Shown: positions 43,277 through 51,498 of the stretch, in pieces | Position numbering within the stretch: the first letter of the stretch is position 1 | How the letters are laid out: each line of letters starts with the position of its first letter | Source of the DNA: Pseudoduganella violaceinigra DSM 15887 | GTDB taxonomy: Bacteria > Pseudomonadota > Gammaproteobacteria > Burkholderiales > Burkholderiaceae_D | Assembly (NCBI RefSeq): GCF_000425385.1 | Contig: NZ_KE384360.1 | Coordinates: 217,466 to 281,465, forward strand | DNA length: 64,000 nucleotides | Reading direction: 5' to 3' | The notes under the pieces: generated by a model | What the model was told of the DNA's origin: nothing | Seen by the model: the letters and a program-made list of their open reading frames with translations, nothing else | Database searches by the model: none | Made by a program: the position numbers and the translations under genes

Positions 43277-43905
43277 TCCGCGTCGTGTTGGTGGACGATC
43301 AGATGCTGGTGCGCAGCGGCATACGCGGCCTGCTCGACCTGACGCCGGATATCCGCGTGGTCGCTGAAGCGGCCGACGGCGCCGAAGCGGTCGCCGTCAT
43401 CGCCCAGGCGCAAGCCGACGTTCTGTTGCTTGACGTTCGCATGCCCAACGCCAGCGGTATTGACCTGCTGCGAAGCGCTCAGGTCGACTTGCCGCCCACT
43501 ATCCTGCTCACTACGTTCGACGATGACGATGCCTTGTTCGACGGCATGCGGGCCGGTGCGCGCGGCTTCCTGCTCAAGGATATTTCCCTTGAGCGGCTGG
43601 CGGACGGGATCCGCAGTGTGGTCGCGGGCGAAACGCTGTTCCGTCCCGCCCTGACTGAACGAACCCGTGCCGCCTACGAAAAGCCCGCTGTGCCGCCGCT
43701 GCTTGCGGTCAGCGCGCCGCTTACCAGCCGCGAAACCGAAATTCTGGCGTTAATGGCAGCCGGCTTCAATAACGCCGAAATCTCGGAGGCGCTCGGTCCG
43801 AGCGAAGGAACGATCAAGAACCACGTATCGAGCATCCTGGCGAAGCTTGGCGTGCGCGATCGTGTCCGCGCCGTTTTGCGCGGCCTTGAGCTGGGCCACA
43901 TCTGA
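43273..43905 (+). CDS. NarL-family response regulator, DesR-like
   Basis: A 210-residue regulator: receiver (1-120) with LVDDQMLV, the phospho-Asp in LLLDVRMPNASG and K in LLKDISLE. The helix-turn-helix part (about 145-205) has LTSRETEILALMAAGFNNAEISEAL and GTIKNHVSSILAKLGV. It works with the kinase just upstream. Its TGA overlaps the ATG of the MipA-like gene. The TGACTTTYGGCA repeats flanking this locus are candidate binding sites. Confidence 0.93.
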   Translation: MIRVVLVDDQMLVRSGIRGLLDLTPDIRVVAEAADGAEAVAVIAQAQADVLLLDVRMPNASGIDLLRSAQVDLPPTILLTTFDDDDALFDGMRAGARGFLLKDISLERLADGIRSVVAGETLFRPALTERTRAAYEKPAVPPLLAVSAPLTSRETEILALMAAGFNNAEISEALGPSEGTIKNHVSSILAKLGVRDRVRAVLRGLELGHI

Positions 43906-44627
43906 TGCGGACGAGCATCCTGCCGGTATGTTTGGTTCTTGCCGCTATGACGCCGGCGCACGCACAATCCAATGCAAGCCTGCTGCCCGACGGTGCGACC
44001 GATGTGCGCATGGGGGCGGTGCTGGGAACCGCCCCCAGCGCGCCGGGAAGCGCCAGGCGTTCGGCCTTCCTCGTTCCCCAGTTTTCGGCAGAGTGGAGCA
44101 ACGGCGTATTTGTCGAAGGGCTGGCGGTGGGCAAGCAGATGTCGTCCGACCCGATGCTGGGATATGGACCGGTGTTGGCTGTCAACCTGGGAGCGCAACG
44201 CGCGGACGGCAGCAGCGTCATACGTCCAGTGACGGGGGTATTTGTCCAATACCAGCCATTGCGCGAATTGGCGCTGCATGCGCAGGTTTCGATCCCCTTG
44301 CTGCGCGATACCGGCGGCGCCCTATTCAATTTCAGGGCCAGTACGCAGTTCGTACCGGCGGCCCATCACTGGCTCGAGTTCGGGACCGGATTCAATGCGG
44401 CAGACCGGCGCTACCAGCAAACGGATTTCCGTACCGCGCAGTTTCAGCCGAGCGGAGGTTTGCGGGATGTGTTTGCCGACGTGCAGTGGGGCTGGCAGGT
44501 CAGCCGCAAAATCACGCTGACTGCGTCCGTGCGGGCTGCGCGTTTACAGGGAGATGCTGCGGCAAGTCCGCGCACCCGGCAGCGTACCGGGGTCGCGAAC
44601 GCATTGGGATTCAGTTATAGCTACTGA
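43905..44627 (+). CDS. MipA/OmpV-family outer-membrane protein
   Basis: A 240-residue beta-barrel with a signal peptide (cut after AHA-Q, residue about 20). MGAVLGTAPSAPGSARRSAFLVPQFSAEWSNGVFVEG is typical of MipA/OmpV, and it ends in an aromatic Y. It is translationally coupled to the response regulator, so expression should follow that system. It converges on the next gene with seven bases between stops. Confidence 0.82.
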   Translation: MRTSILPVCLVLAAMTPAHAQSNASLLPDGATDVRMGAVLGTAPSAPGSARRSAFLVPQFSAEWSNGVFVEGLAVGKQMSSDPMLGYGPVLAVNLGAQRADGSSVIRPVTGVFVQYQPLRELALHAQVSIPLLRDTGGALFNFRASTQFVPAAHHWLEFGTGFNAADRRYQQTDFRTAQFQPSGGLRDVFADVQWGWQVSRKITLTASVRAARLQGDAAASPRTRQRTGVANALGFSYSY

Positions 44628-44634
44628 GTTCCAT

Positions 44635-45207
44635 TCAGAAGCCCACTTTCACGCCCAGGTGCAGCGCGTCCTGCTTCACGTCCAGTCCGGACTTGCGTGT
44701 ACGGCCGATGTGTTCGAGTTCCAGCGTCAGCGCGACAGCTTTGCTGACGTTGTATGCTACACCCAGGCCAAGCAAGGGTTTGGTGCTGGATAAACTGTCA
44801 CGCTCGCTCACGCCATTGAATGCTGTGAAACGCGTCCGGGCAAAGCCCGCCTTTGCAAATACCGACCAGTCGTCGTTGAACTTGTGGGTGAAGCGGCCAG
44901 CCAGGTACAGGCTGCGCATCTTGAACGTTGGGGATTGCGTCAGCCCCAATGCCGCCTTGTCAAAGGTCGTGGTGCCCGATTGCGAAAAGCCGCCTTCAAT
45001 GGCCAGGTAGTCCGTGATTGCAAAGCCGCTATACAGTTTCAGCGCAGTCTTGCCGTCGCTTTTGGCGGATTTGCCATTGACGGGATTCGTGAAGGTCAGG
45101 TTGCCGCCGGGCGCGATGTCTGCACCGACGTAGAAGTCTTCTGCGTAGGCGGTGAATGGGGCGAGTGTGGCTGCAGTGATCAAGCATAATGTCAGGATTT
45201 TGGGCAT
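44635..45207 (-). CDS. Small outer-membrane beta-barrel protein (OmpA/OmpX-like)
   Basis: A 190-residue protein: signal peptide cut after AYA-E (residue about 22), then an eight-strand barrel pattern (DFYVGADIAPGGNLTF; GFAITDYLAIEGGF; RSLYLAGRFTHKFNDDWSVFAKAGFARTRF in part; final VKVGF). No extra domain. A TGACTTTCGGCAC motif lies about 120 bases upstream in the region shared with the YaiI-type gene, so it may belong to the DesKR-like regulon. Confidence 0.85.
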   Translation of the reverse strand: MPKILTLCLITAATLAPFTAYAEDFYVGADIAPGGNLTFTNPVNGKSAKSDGKTALKLYSGFAITDYLAIEGGFSQSGTTTFDKAALGLTQSPTFKMRSLYLAGRFTHKFNDDWSVFAKAGFARTRFTAFNGVSERDSLSSTKPLLGLGVAYNVSKAVALTLELEHIGRTRKSGLDVKQDALHLGVKVGF

Positions 45208-45321
45208 AGTATTCCTTGTAAAATTGGGGCTGGTCCGGGGGGCTTGTGCTGACCCGAATCAGTTTCCAAATTCTAGGGAAACGCGGCGCAGGGCGCATGT
45301 GCCGCCAGACATCCCCAGTCA

Positions 45322-45337
45322 CCATGACTTTCGGCAC
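45322..45337 (+). promoter_or_regulatory. Second copy of the CCATGACTTTYGGCAC motif
   Basis: CCATGACTTTCGGCAC differs by one base from 41929-41944. AGTCAC precedes both copies, next to the motif here and three bases further off at 41921. It lies 47 bases before the YaiI-type gene and about 115 before the divergent barrel gene. Confidence 0.5.
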
Positions 45338-45383
45338 GGTGCTTTACAATATGGCTTCTTCGTTGTTTTGTTCACTGTAAGCC

Positions 45384-45851
45384 ATGCATATCTGGGTCGA
45401 TGCGGACGCCTGTCCCGCCGTAATCAAGGACATACTGTTCCGTGTGGCCGAGCGCACGCAAATCAGCGTCACATTGGTGGCAAACCAGTTGATCCGCGTG
45501 CCGGGCTCACGCTTTATACGGTCGCTGCAGGTTCCTGCCGGAGCGGATGCAGCCGATGCGGAAATCGTTGAACGGGTCAGCACCGGCGATATCGTAGTGA
45601 CTGCCGATATTCCGCTGGCGGCTCTGGTGCTGGAGAAAGGCGGGCTGCCGCTCAACCCGCGCGGCGAGTGGTACACCAGGGACACGATCGCACAGCAGCT
45701 GACGATGCGTGCTTTCATGGAGGAGTTGCGCGGCGCCGGTGTCGATACCGGCGGCCCGCCGGCCTTTAGTCAAAGCGACCGGCAGAATTTTGCCAATGCG
45801 CTGGACCGGGAACTGGCGCGGCGAAGGCAAGCGCCTTCGCGGCCTGGCTAA
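45384..45851 (+). CDS. YaiI/YqxD-family protein (DUF188)
   Basis: A 155-residue protein with the full family signature: IWVDADACPAVIKDILFRVAER at the start (D-A-D-A-C), VSTGDIVVTADIPLA (residues about 67-81) and NPRGEWYTRDTI. The fold resembles PIN-type nucleases, but no activity is established. A Shine-Dalgarno is hard to see. Convergent with the next gene, no bases between stops. Confidence 0.93.
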   Translation: MHIWVDADACPAVIKDILFRVAERTQISVTLVANQLIRVPGSRFIRSLQVPAGADAADAEIVERVSTGDIVVTADIPLAALVLEKGGLPLNPRGEWYTRDTIAQQLTMRAFMEELRGAGVDTGGPPAFSQSDRQNFANALDRELARRRQAPSRPG

Positions 45852-46118
45852 TTATGCGTCGAGGCCCTTGACCAGGACATCGGCTACCGTGGCGTTCAAG
45901 TCCTCGCCACGTTCGGTCGCCAATGCATGCAGGCGCTTCACCAGATCGCCATTGAGCTTAATCGCAAACGGCACGAGGCCAAGTGCCTGGTCACGTTTGC
46001 GCTGCTCGCGCTTGTCGATGGCGGGACTGCCGGCATTGCCGAAGGACGTCGCGCCCGGAGCCGCCATTTTTCCCATCAGCTTTTTAGCATCGTTCTTCGC
46101 CAGGTCTGTTTTTTTCAT
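45852..46118 (-). CDS. Small conserved protein, possible ribbon-helix-helix
   Basis: An 88-residue basic protein. Residues 1-45 are Lys/Ala-rich (KKTDLAKNDAKKLMGKM). The C-terminal part, VPFAIKLNGDLVKRLHALATERGEDLNATVADVLVKGLDA (strand then two helices), has the layout of ribbon-helix-helix DNA-binding or antitoxin proteins. No toxin gene adjoins it. ATG at 46118 has AAAAGGAATTC upstream on its strand. The 225 bases beyond it, up to the alginate-lyase-like gene, show no gene. Confidence 0.72.
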   Translation of the reverse strand: MKKTDLAKNDAKKLMGKMAAPGATSFGNAGSPAIDKREQRKRDQALGLVPFAIKLNGDLVKRLHALATERGEDLNATVADVLVKGLDA

Positions 46119-46343
46119 GCTGAATTCCTTTTAAAGGCGCTATTTTACGCGTTTGACCGTTGGATGACCCCCAATCGCAATCGCACGCTGCAGAAACGGC
46201 CGCGCTATGCTCCGGGCCGGCAAATAAAGCGAATCGCGTTTCTCTGTTCATCAAGTTGGACTTCGATTGGTCCGTGTTCCGTTGCTCCTGCCAGAAAGTA
46301 CAGCGAATTGCCGCTTTGCTTGATCGGCAGCCCCAACAGGAAG

Positions 46344-47297
46344 TTAAGCTGCTGGTTTCAGCCGCAAGTGTTCGAGGGGATTCGGTAAGGTCAGATCGCC
46401 GCCTAATCGGGCTGTCCACGCCTTGGCCGGTGTCCCGTTTGGTGAAAGTGCGGTGTGGCGGTCGTAGATAAGCTTCCAGCCCGGCGTCGACTTCGGCACC
46501 TCTTGCTCGAATCCAGTCATCTGCTCGAACGAGGCAGGATTGGATACGCCGTCCAGCGTGGTTTTCACCAGCCGGTCCAGCGGCTCGGATTGAACATCGA
46601 GAATCGACGCGACGAAAACCAAGGCCTCCGCCGAGAACACGTGGTACTGCAGGGCTTTTCCTGCACGATTCAATTCAAGCGGCAGCGTGCCGTCGGCCTG
46701 GACCTGGTTCATCGCATAGTCGAACATATTGCGTGCCCATCTCAGGTAATGCTGATCGCCCGTGGCGGCACCGGTTGCCGCGACAGCCAGTCCCTCCCAG
46801 TAGTAGTGGTTGTTGCGCGCGCCCTTTTGTTGATCCGAATGCTTGATCGTGGCATCGGCCAGCGACTTGAGCCAGGCTTCAATCACCTGGCGTTGATCCG
46901 ATGCTGCGGCGTGCTGTACGCGTGCGTAGCTTAGCGCCAGACTGGCCAGTGCCCATTTGCGCGTGTAATAGGACTGCATGGTTGTCATCCTGCCGAGCAT
47001 CGCATTTTGCCCCGCCCAGCTTGCGAGCCAGGACAGCGAGCATTCGGCGTCGCTCTGATTCAGCTTCGCTTGGTAGGCGCTGGCGCTTCGGGCCACGACC
47101 TCAAGAAAGTCGCTGACCGGCTTCGTCGCCGCTTCGTTGCGTGCTTTGCGTGCAGGGTCGATTATCGAGTAATGGCTGTCCGAGTAGTAGCTGTTGGCAT
47201 CGATGTCGATGACGGCCTGCGGCGGCGCGCCGCAAGCTTGCGCCATCTGCGAGGAAGCGGCGAGCATCAGGCACCATGAATATTTTGAAAGCACCAC
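46344..47297 (-). CDS. Alginate lyase-like protein (PL5/AlgL-type)
   Basis: A 317-residue secreted protein with a signal peptide (about 1-21) and an all-alpha toroid pattern. KGARNNHYYWEGLAV (residues about 162-176) holds the NNH-x-YW motif that carries the catalytic His in PL5 alginate lyases, and later QADGTLPLELNRAGKALQYH fits the same family. No alginate synthesis genes are nearby, so it may act on imported or host polysaccharide. AAGGAGATTTAAC-type signal is visible before the ATG. Confidence 0.85.
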   Translation of the reverse strand: MVLSKYSWCLMLAASSQMAQACGAPPQAVIDIDANSYYSDSHYSIIDPARKARNEAATKPVSDFLEVVARSASAYQAKLNQSDAECSLSWLASWAGQNAMLGRMTTMQSYYTRKWALASLALSYARVQHAAASDQRQVIEAWLKSLADATIKHSDQQKGARNNHYYWEGLAVAATGAATGDQHYLRWARNMFDYAMNQVQADGTLPLELNRAGKALQYHVFSAEALVFVASILDVQSEPLDRLVKTTLDGVSNPASFEQMTGFEQEVPKSTPGWKLIYDRHTALSPNGTPAKAWTARLGGDLTLPNPLEHLRLKPAA

Positions 47298-47357
47298 GTT
47301 AAATCTCCTGATCCACGCCAGCTGGATGGCGTGAACCGGCGCCAGCTAATTGTCCGC

Positions 47358-47864
47358 TCATTCTTCTACCAGGCTCGCAGTGCGGGCCATAATATCAATC
47401 GTGCGCGCGAGCCACTCCAACCGTTCCACAGGCACAGTGGGACCATGGCAACCGGTATAGAAGCTCACGGTCTTTGGCTTTCCCTTTTTTACGATAGAAA
47501 TTGAAAGCGAAGGGTGGTCCCTGGGGATGTCCATGCAACCGTCTTTGGGGTCTACGTATGCCTCGTTCATCTCAGCGAAGTTGACATGGCGCACGGCTGC
47601 GGATACCAATTCCACGTCTGCTTGCGGAATGCTGCTTTGGCGCTTCCCTTTGATCTTTACAAATTCTTCGCCCAAGAACGTGACCTGTCCATTTGCTTGT
47701 ATTTCGACAGAGTAGACGGGGCATACTCCATAGCAGGCAATTCGCTGCAGCGATATCGACTCAAATTCGAGTGGCTTCTGCAACGCGGCCTGGCTTTCAT
47801 TATTTCCCCGGGAGCATGCGCCGAGCGAGAGTCCAAGTGCGGTATATATCAGGATTTTTTTCAT
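47358..47864 (-). CDS. DUF6438-type lipoprotein
   Basis: A 168-residue lipoprotein (lipobox LGAC, C17). The core IACYGVCPVYSVEIQANGQVTF, with its CYG-x-CP pattern near residues 44-49, is typical of DUF6438 proteins, whose function is unknown. YTGCHGP gives a further cysteine. It stands alone between the alginate-lyase-like gene and the SPFH gene. Confidence 0.8.
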   Translation of the reverse strand: MKKILIYTALGLSLGACSRGNNESQAALQKPLEFESISLQRIACYGVCPVYSVEIQANGQVTFLGEEFVKIKGKRQSSIPQADVELVSAAVRHVNFAEMNEAYVDPKDGCMDIPRDHPSLSISIVKKGKPKTVSFYTGCHGPTVPVERLEWLARTIDIMARTASLVEE

Positions 47865-48008
47865 CTATTTAGAAGTGTCACTCTCATCTCTAAAGCTGTC
47901 AACCAACAGGATGGAAAAAGGCGATTCACAACACTTATGACATAAACGTCCGATATCCAGTGATCTAGAATGCGGACTGGGCACCGTTAGCCAGTCCGCG
48001 ATAGAGCC

Positions 48009-49934
48009 TTAAGTCTTGTCGGACGTCGCGGTCAGCTCGCCGGCCTTGATGGCGCTCATCAGGCCAAGCAGGGTGCCGAAGGCATTGCTGTCGGCGCCGC
48101 CCATTTGCACTTGCGGCACCAACGGCACCTTGGCTGCTTCGAACGCTTCGGCCAGGCGCAGCATCACGGTCTGCATCAGCTGCTTGTCGGCGCCTTCGCC
48201 CTGCATCGCCTCGGACTTGGCGTGGATCGCCGCAGCTTCCGCTTCACCGACGGAGCGAATCGCAGATGCACGGCCAGAACCTTCCATCTCCTGCTTGAAG
48301 CGTTCGGCCTGCGCCAGGGCTTCGATCTCCTGGCGGCGCTTTTCGGCGGCCTTGACGTTCGCCGCCCCCTGGTTTTCCTTGATCGAGATGTCGACCAGCG
48401 AGCCGGTAAGTTCCTTCTGTTTGGCGGCGCGCTGTTCGGCTTCGTTCAGCTCGCGCTCCTTGTCGGCGGCAATCTGCTTCTGGGCGAAGGTCTCGACCTG
48501 CTCGCGTGCGATCTGCCGGTCGCGCAGCTGGGCCATGATGTTCTCGATCTTGTTGTCGCCCTCCTGCGGCTTCGGTGTGCCGATCAGGACTTCCTGGAAC
48601 TCCAGGGAGTAGGCCTGGAAGCGCTGCTTCATATCTTCCGATGCATTGTGCTGCAATTCGCTACGCGACTGGATCAGCTCAATGAAGGTCTTGGTCTGCG
48701 AGACGTTCTTGAAGTATGAGGACACCATCGGGTCCAGCGTCTGTTCCACCAGCTGTGCGACGTTGCCGAAGCGCTGCACCACCATCGGGGCCTTGCGGTA
48801 GTCGATGTGCACCACCACCGACAGCGGCAGCTGCGGCTCGAAGGCGTCCTTGGTGATCAGCGTAATTTCGCGCAGATTCTTGTCGAAGCTGGAGCCGCTT
48901 TCGCCGGACTTCCACATCAGTACGAAGTTCGTGGTCGGCACCAGCTCGATCTTGCCGGCGTAAGTGTTGAACGCGTATTTGCCGGGCATCAGCGGATCGC
49001 GCCATACACCGCGGCAGCCGCTTTCCACCAGTTCGCCGTGCGAATACTCGGCGCCGGACAAGTCGGTGCCTTTGTGGCCGGTGTAAGACACCACCACGCC
49101 GACAAAGCCGACCGGGATCACGGTCTTCTTGATGAATTCCACCGTCGCGAACAGGCGGTTGATGAAGTAAGTGCCTTCCACCAGCACGCGTTCCTGGCGG
49201 CCGCGGCGACCACCGGCGGCGATGAACTTCTCGGGTTCCTGGAAGGCGTTATGGCTATCGCCCACATCGGGTGCCAGCAGCTCGTCTTTCAGCAGGCCCG
49301 GTCCGTCCTGCACCGTCACCACCGCCAGCTGGTCGGAATCGTGCGAGCCCGTGGTTTCCTTGATCACGACAGGCGTGAAGCCGCTGCGGTCATCCAGCAA
49401 GCCGCGCATCTGCTCGTAATAGATCTTTTCCTTGGAGTCGAGCGACATCGAGTATGTCGCTTCGCCCGTCATCACCACAAACAGGGCAGGGTTGATGATG
49501 TGCGTACCTTCGCGCAGGATCTTGCGCTGCGGGCCTTTCTGTCCGCCGTTGCCGAGGAAGGCGCGCACGTCGCGGAAGTCGTCGATGTTCGAGTTGTCGG
49601 CCAGTGTCTGGCCTGCCGGCAGGTCGATGCCGTCGCGGGCGAAGACGTAGCCGATCGTGCCCTGCGTGACCGACACCATCGAGTGAATGTGGACGCGGTA
49701 CTGGAACGGTGCGAAGAAGTGGAAACCGCCTCGGCGCAGTTCTGGCTGCAGGCCCGCTTCGCCATTCAGCGCGAGCAGGCCGCTTTGTACGGAGCCGGAA
49801 GGGCTCCAGAGTTTTTCAACGACCCCGATCCGGTCATTGGGGATGTATTTCACTACACCGGATATCAATATCAACAGCAAAACAGCCAACAGAGTCGCTA
49901 CAACGACGATCACCCCAAATAGCAGGCTTGACAT
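48009..49934 (-). CDS. Large SPFH/Band 7-domain membrane protein (flotillin-like)
   Basis: A 641-residue protein. One N-terminal membrane helix (about 5-28) is followed by an atypically long region (30-270), the SPFH core (about 275-440, with VIPVGFVGVVVSYTG) and a coiled-coil part rich in Glu/Ala/Lys (about 470-590: ADKERELNEAEQRAAKQKEL, AAEKRRQEIEALAQAERFKQ). The tail is Gly/Ala rich. Flotillin-like proteins form membrane scaffolds. No NfeD gene is adjacent. A 9-bp stem (47972-47999) follows the stop but lacks a T-run. Confidence 0.85.
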   Translation of the reverse strand: MSSLLFGVIVVVATLLAVLLLILISGVVKYIPNDRIGVVEKLWSPSGSVQSGLLALNGEAGLQPELRRGGFHFFAPFQYRVHIHSMVSVTQGTIGYVFARDGIDLPAGQTLADNSNIDDFRDVRAFLGNGGQKGPQRKILREGTHIINPALFVVMTGEATYSMSLDSKEKIYYEQMRGLLDDRSGFTPVVIKETTGSHDSDQLAVVTVQDGPGLLKDELLAPDVGDSHNAFQEPEKFIAAGGRRGRQERVLVEGTYFINRLFATVEFIKKTVIPVGFVGVVVSYTGHKGTDLSGAEYSHGELVESGCRGVWRDPLMPGKYAFNTYAGKIELVPTTNFVLMWKSGESGSSFDKNLREITLITKDAFEPQLPLSVVVHIDYRKAPMVVQRFGNVAQLVEQTLDPMVSSYFKNVSQTKTFIELIQSRSELQHNASEDMKQRFQAYSLEFQEVLIGTPKPQEGDNKIENIMAQLRDRQIAREQVETFAQKQIAADKERELNEAEQRAAKQKELTGSLVDISIKENQGAANVKAAEKRRQEIEALAQAERFKQEMEGSGRASAIRSVGEAEAAAIHAKSEAMQGEGADKQLMQTVMLRLAEAFEAAKVPLVPQVQMGGADSNAFGTLLGLMSAIKAGELTATSDKT

Positions 49935-50261
49935 ACATACCTTTCGGTTGTGGATAAGACTGGAAATACGGATGCGTCACGGCGACGCAAATGGGCGCGC
50001 GTATGGTCAGCGCAGCGGCGGTGCCGTGACATGCAAAAGGGAGGGGAGCGGGTTGGCATCAGCCAGCGGGCGGGACTGCGGTTGCGCGTGGAGCGCGGGT
50101 GACACTAGATCGGACACGATTTTTGTTATTGCTCTTCAATGAGTGCGTGAAATCATTCTGGCACATCTTGATAAAAATTAAAGATGCTGCACTGCGATTA
50201 GAGCGGTGCCTCTAAGCCCTCCGTAGCATTACTGACCCGGTGGTCATCTGTCCTAATCATG
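49935..50261. other. Intergenic region between divergent SPFH and RND-pump genes
   Basis: About 330 bases with no convincing gene. It must hold the SPFH promoter (minus) and the pump promoter (plus). The right end is AT-rich and leads into the TetR-type operator. Confidence 0.6.
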
Positions 50262-50283
50262 TTAGAATGATCGTTCATTCTAA
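50262..50283. promoter_or_regulatory. 22-bp palindromic operator of the RND efflux operon
   Basis: TTAGAATGA, four bases, TCATTCTAA: a perfect 9-bp inverted repeat ending 17 bases before the adaptor ATG. Shape and position match AcrR/TtgR-type TetR operators. The TetR gene at 56613 is the obvious candidate binder. Confidence 0.7.
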
Positions 50284-50300
50284 GTCTTTTTGGAAAAAAG

Positions 50301-51482
50301 ATGAAAAACATGCAAAAGAAATTCGTAATGCTGGGCGCCGCAGCCGCGGTGGCTGCAATGGTCGCCGCTTGCGGCGGCAAACAGGCTGGCCCGGCGCCGG
50401 GCGGCGCAGCGCCGGCGCCGGAAGTGGCGGTATTTACCGTGGCGCCGCAAGCGCTGGCCCTGAGCACCGAGCTGCCGGGACGCACCGCCGCCTACCAGGT
50501 GGCTGAAGTGCGCCCGCAAGTCGGAGGCCTGATCCAGAAGCGCCTGTTCACGGAAGGCGCCGACGTCAAGGCCGGCGTGCAGCTGTACCAGATCGATGCC
50601 GCGACCTACCAGGCCACGTTCAATTCCGCCAAGGCCAACCTGGCCAAGGCCAAAGCCAACCTGGCAGCGGCCGAACCGAAGGTCGCCCGCTACAAGGAAC
50701 TGGTGGCGATCGAAGGGGTGAGCCGCCAGGACTACGATGATGCGGTAGCCGCCCACGAACAGGCCAAGGCCGAAGTGGAAGCCGCGCAAGCCGCGATGGA
50801 ATCGGCGCGCATCAATGTCGACTACACCAAGGTGGCCGCCCCGATCTCTGGACGCATCGGCCGTTCCAGCGTCACGCCGGGCGCGCTGGTGACCGCCGGG
50901 CAGGCTAACGCACTGACCACCGTGCAGCAGCTCGATCCGATCTATGTCGACGTGACCCAATCCAGCGAAGAGCTGCTGCGCCTGAAGCGCGAGCTCGATA
51001 ACGGCTCGATCAAGAAGACCGACGGCCAGGCCAATGTGACGCTGCTGCTGGCGGACGGCAGCAAGTACGCGCTGCCGGGCAAGCTGCAATTCTCCGATGT
51101 CAGCGTCGATCCGGGCACCGGCAACGTGACCCTGCGCGCACTGTTCCCGAATCCGAAGCACGACCTGCTGCCGGGCATGTTCGTGCGCGCCGTGCTGGAA
51201 ACCGGGGTGAGCGAACAGGCGATCGCCGTGCCGCAAATGGGGGTGACCCGCAATCCGAAAGGCGAAGCGACCGCCCTGGTGCTGAACAAGGAAGGTAAGG
51301 TTGAACAGCGTTTGCTGCAAACCGGCGGCACCATCGGCGACAAATGGCTGGTGAAGTCCGGCCTGGAAGCAGGCGATCGCGTCATCATCGAAGGCCTGCA
51401 GAAGGTGAAGCCCGGCGCTCCGGCCGTTGTGGCGAAAGCGGTCACCGGCGGCGATGCGCAACGCCAGTCCGCAGCACGCTAA
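50301..51482 (+). CDS. RND efflux periplasmic adaptor lipoprotein (AcrA/MexA type)
   Basis: A 393-residue membrane-fusion lipoprotein (lipobox VAAC, C24). The barrel-sandwich and hairpin run from about 45 to 200: QVAEVRPQVGGLIQKRLFTEGADVKAG (in part), the coiled-coil hairpin with AKANLAKAKANLAAAEPKVARYKEL, and VAAPISGRIGRSSVTPGALV. It links the inner-membrane pump and outer-membrane channel encoded next. ATG at 50310 is an alternative start. First gene of a three-gene operon under the palindromic operator. Confidence 0.94.
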   Translation: MKNMQKKFVMLGAAAAVAAMVAACGGKQAGPAPGGAAPAPEVAVFTVAPQALALSTELPGRTAAYQVAEVRPQVGGLIQKRLFTEGADVKAGVQLYQIDAATYQATFNSAKANLAKAKANLAAAEPKVARYKELVAIEGVSRQDYDDAVAAHEQAKAEVEAAQAAMESARINVDYTKVAAPISGRIGRSSVTPGALVTAGQANALTTVQQLDPIYVDVTQSSEELLRLKRELDNGSIKKTDGQANVTLLLADGSKYALPGKLQFSDVSVDPGTGNVTLRALFPNPKHDLLPGMFVRAVLETGVSEQAIAVPQMGVTRNPKGEATALVLNKEGKVEQRLLQTGGTIGDKWLVKSGLEAGDRVIIEGLQKVKPGAPAVVAKAVTGGDAQRQSAAR

Positions 51483-51498
51483 GCGGGGAGGCTGAATC

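Noticed and set aside
47972..47999. 9-bp stem (GCGGACTGG/CCAGTCCGC) after the SPFH gene
   Set aside because: No T-run follows on either strand, so it was not called a rho-independent terminator.
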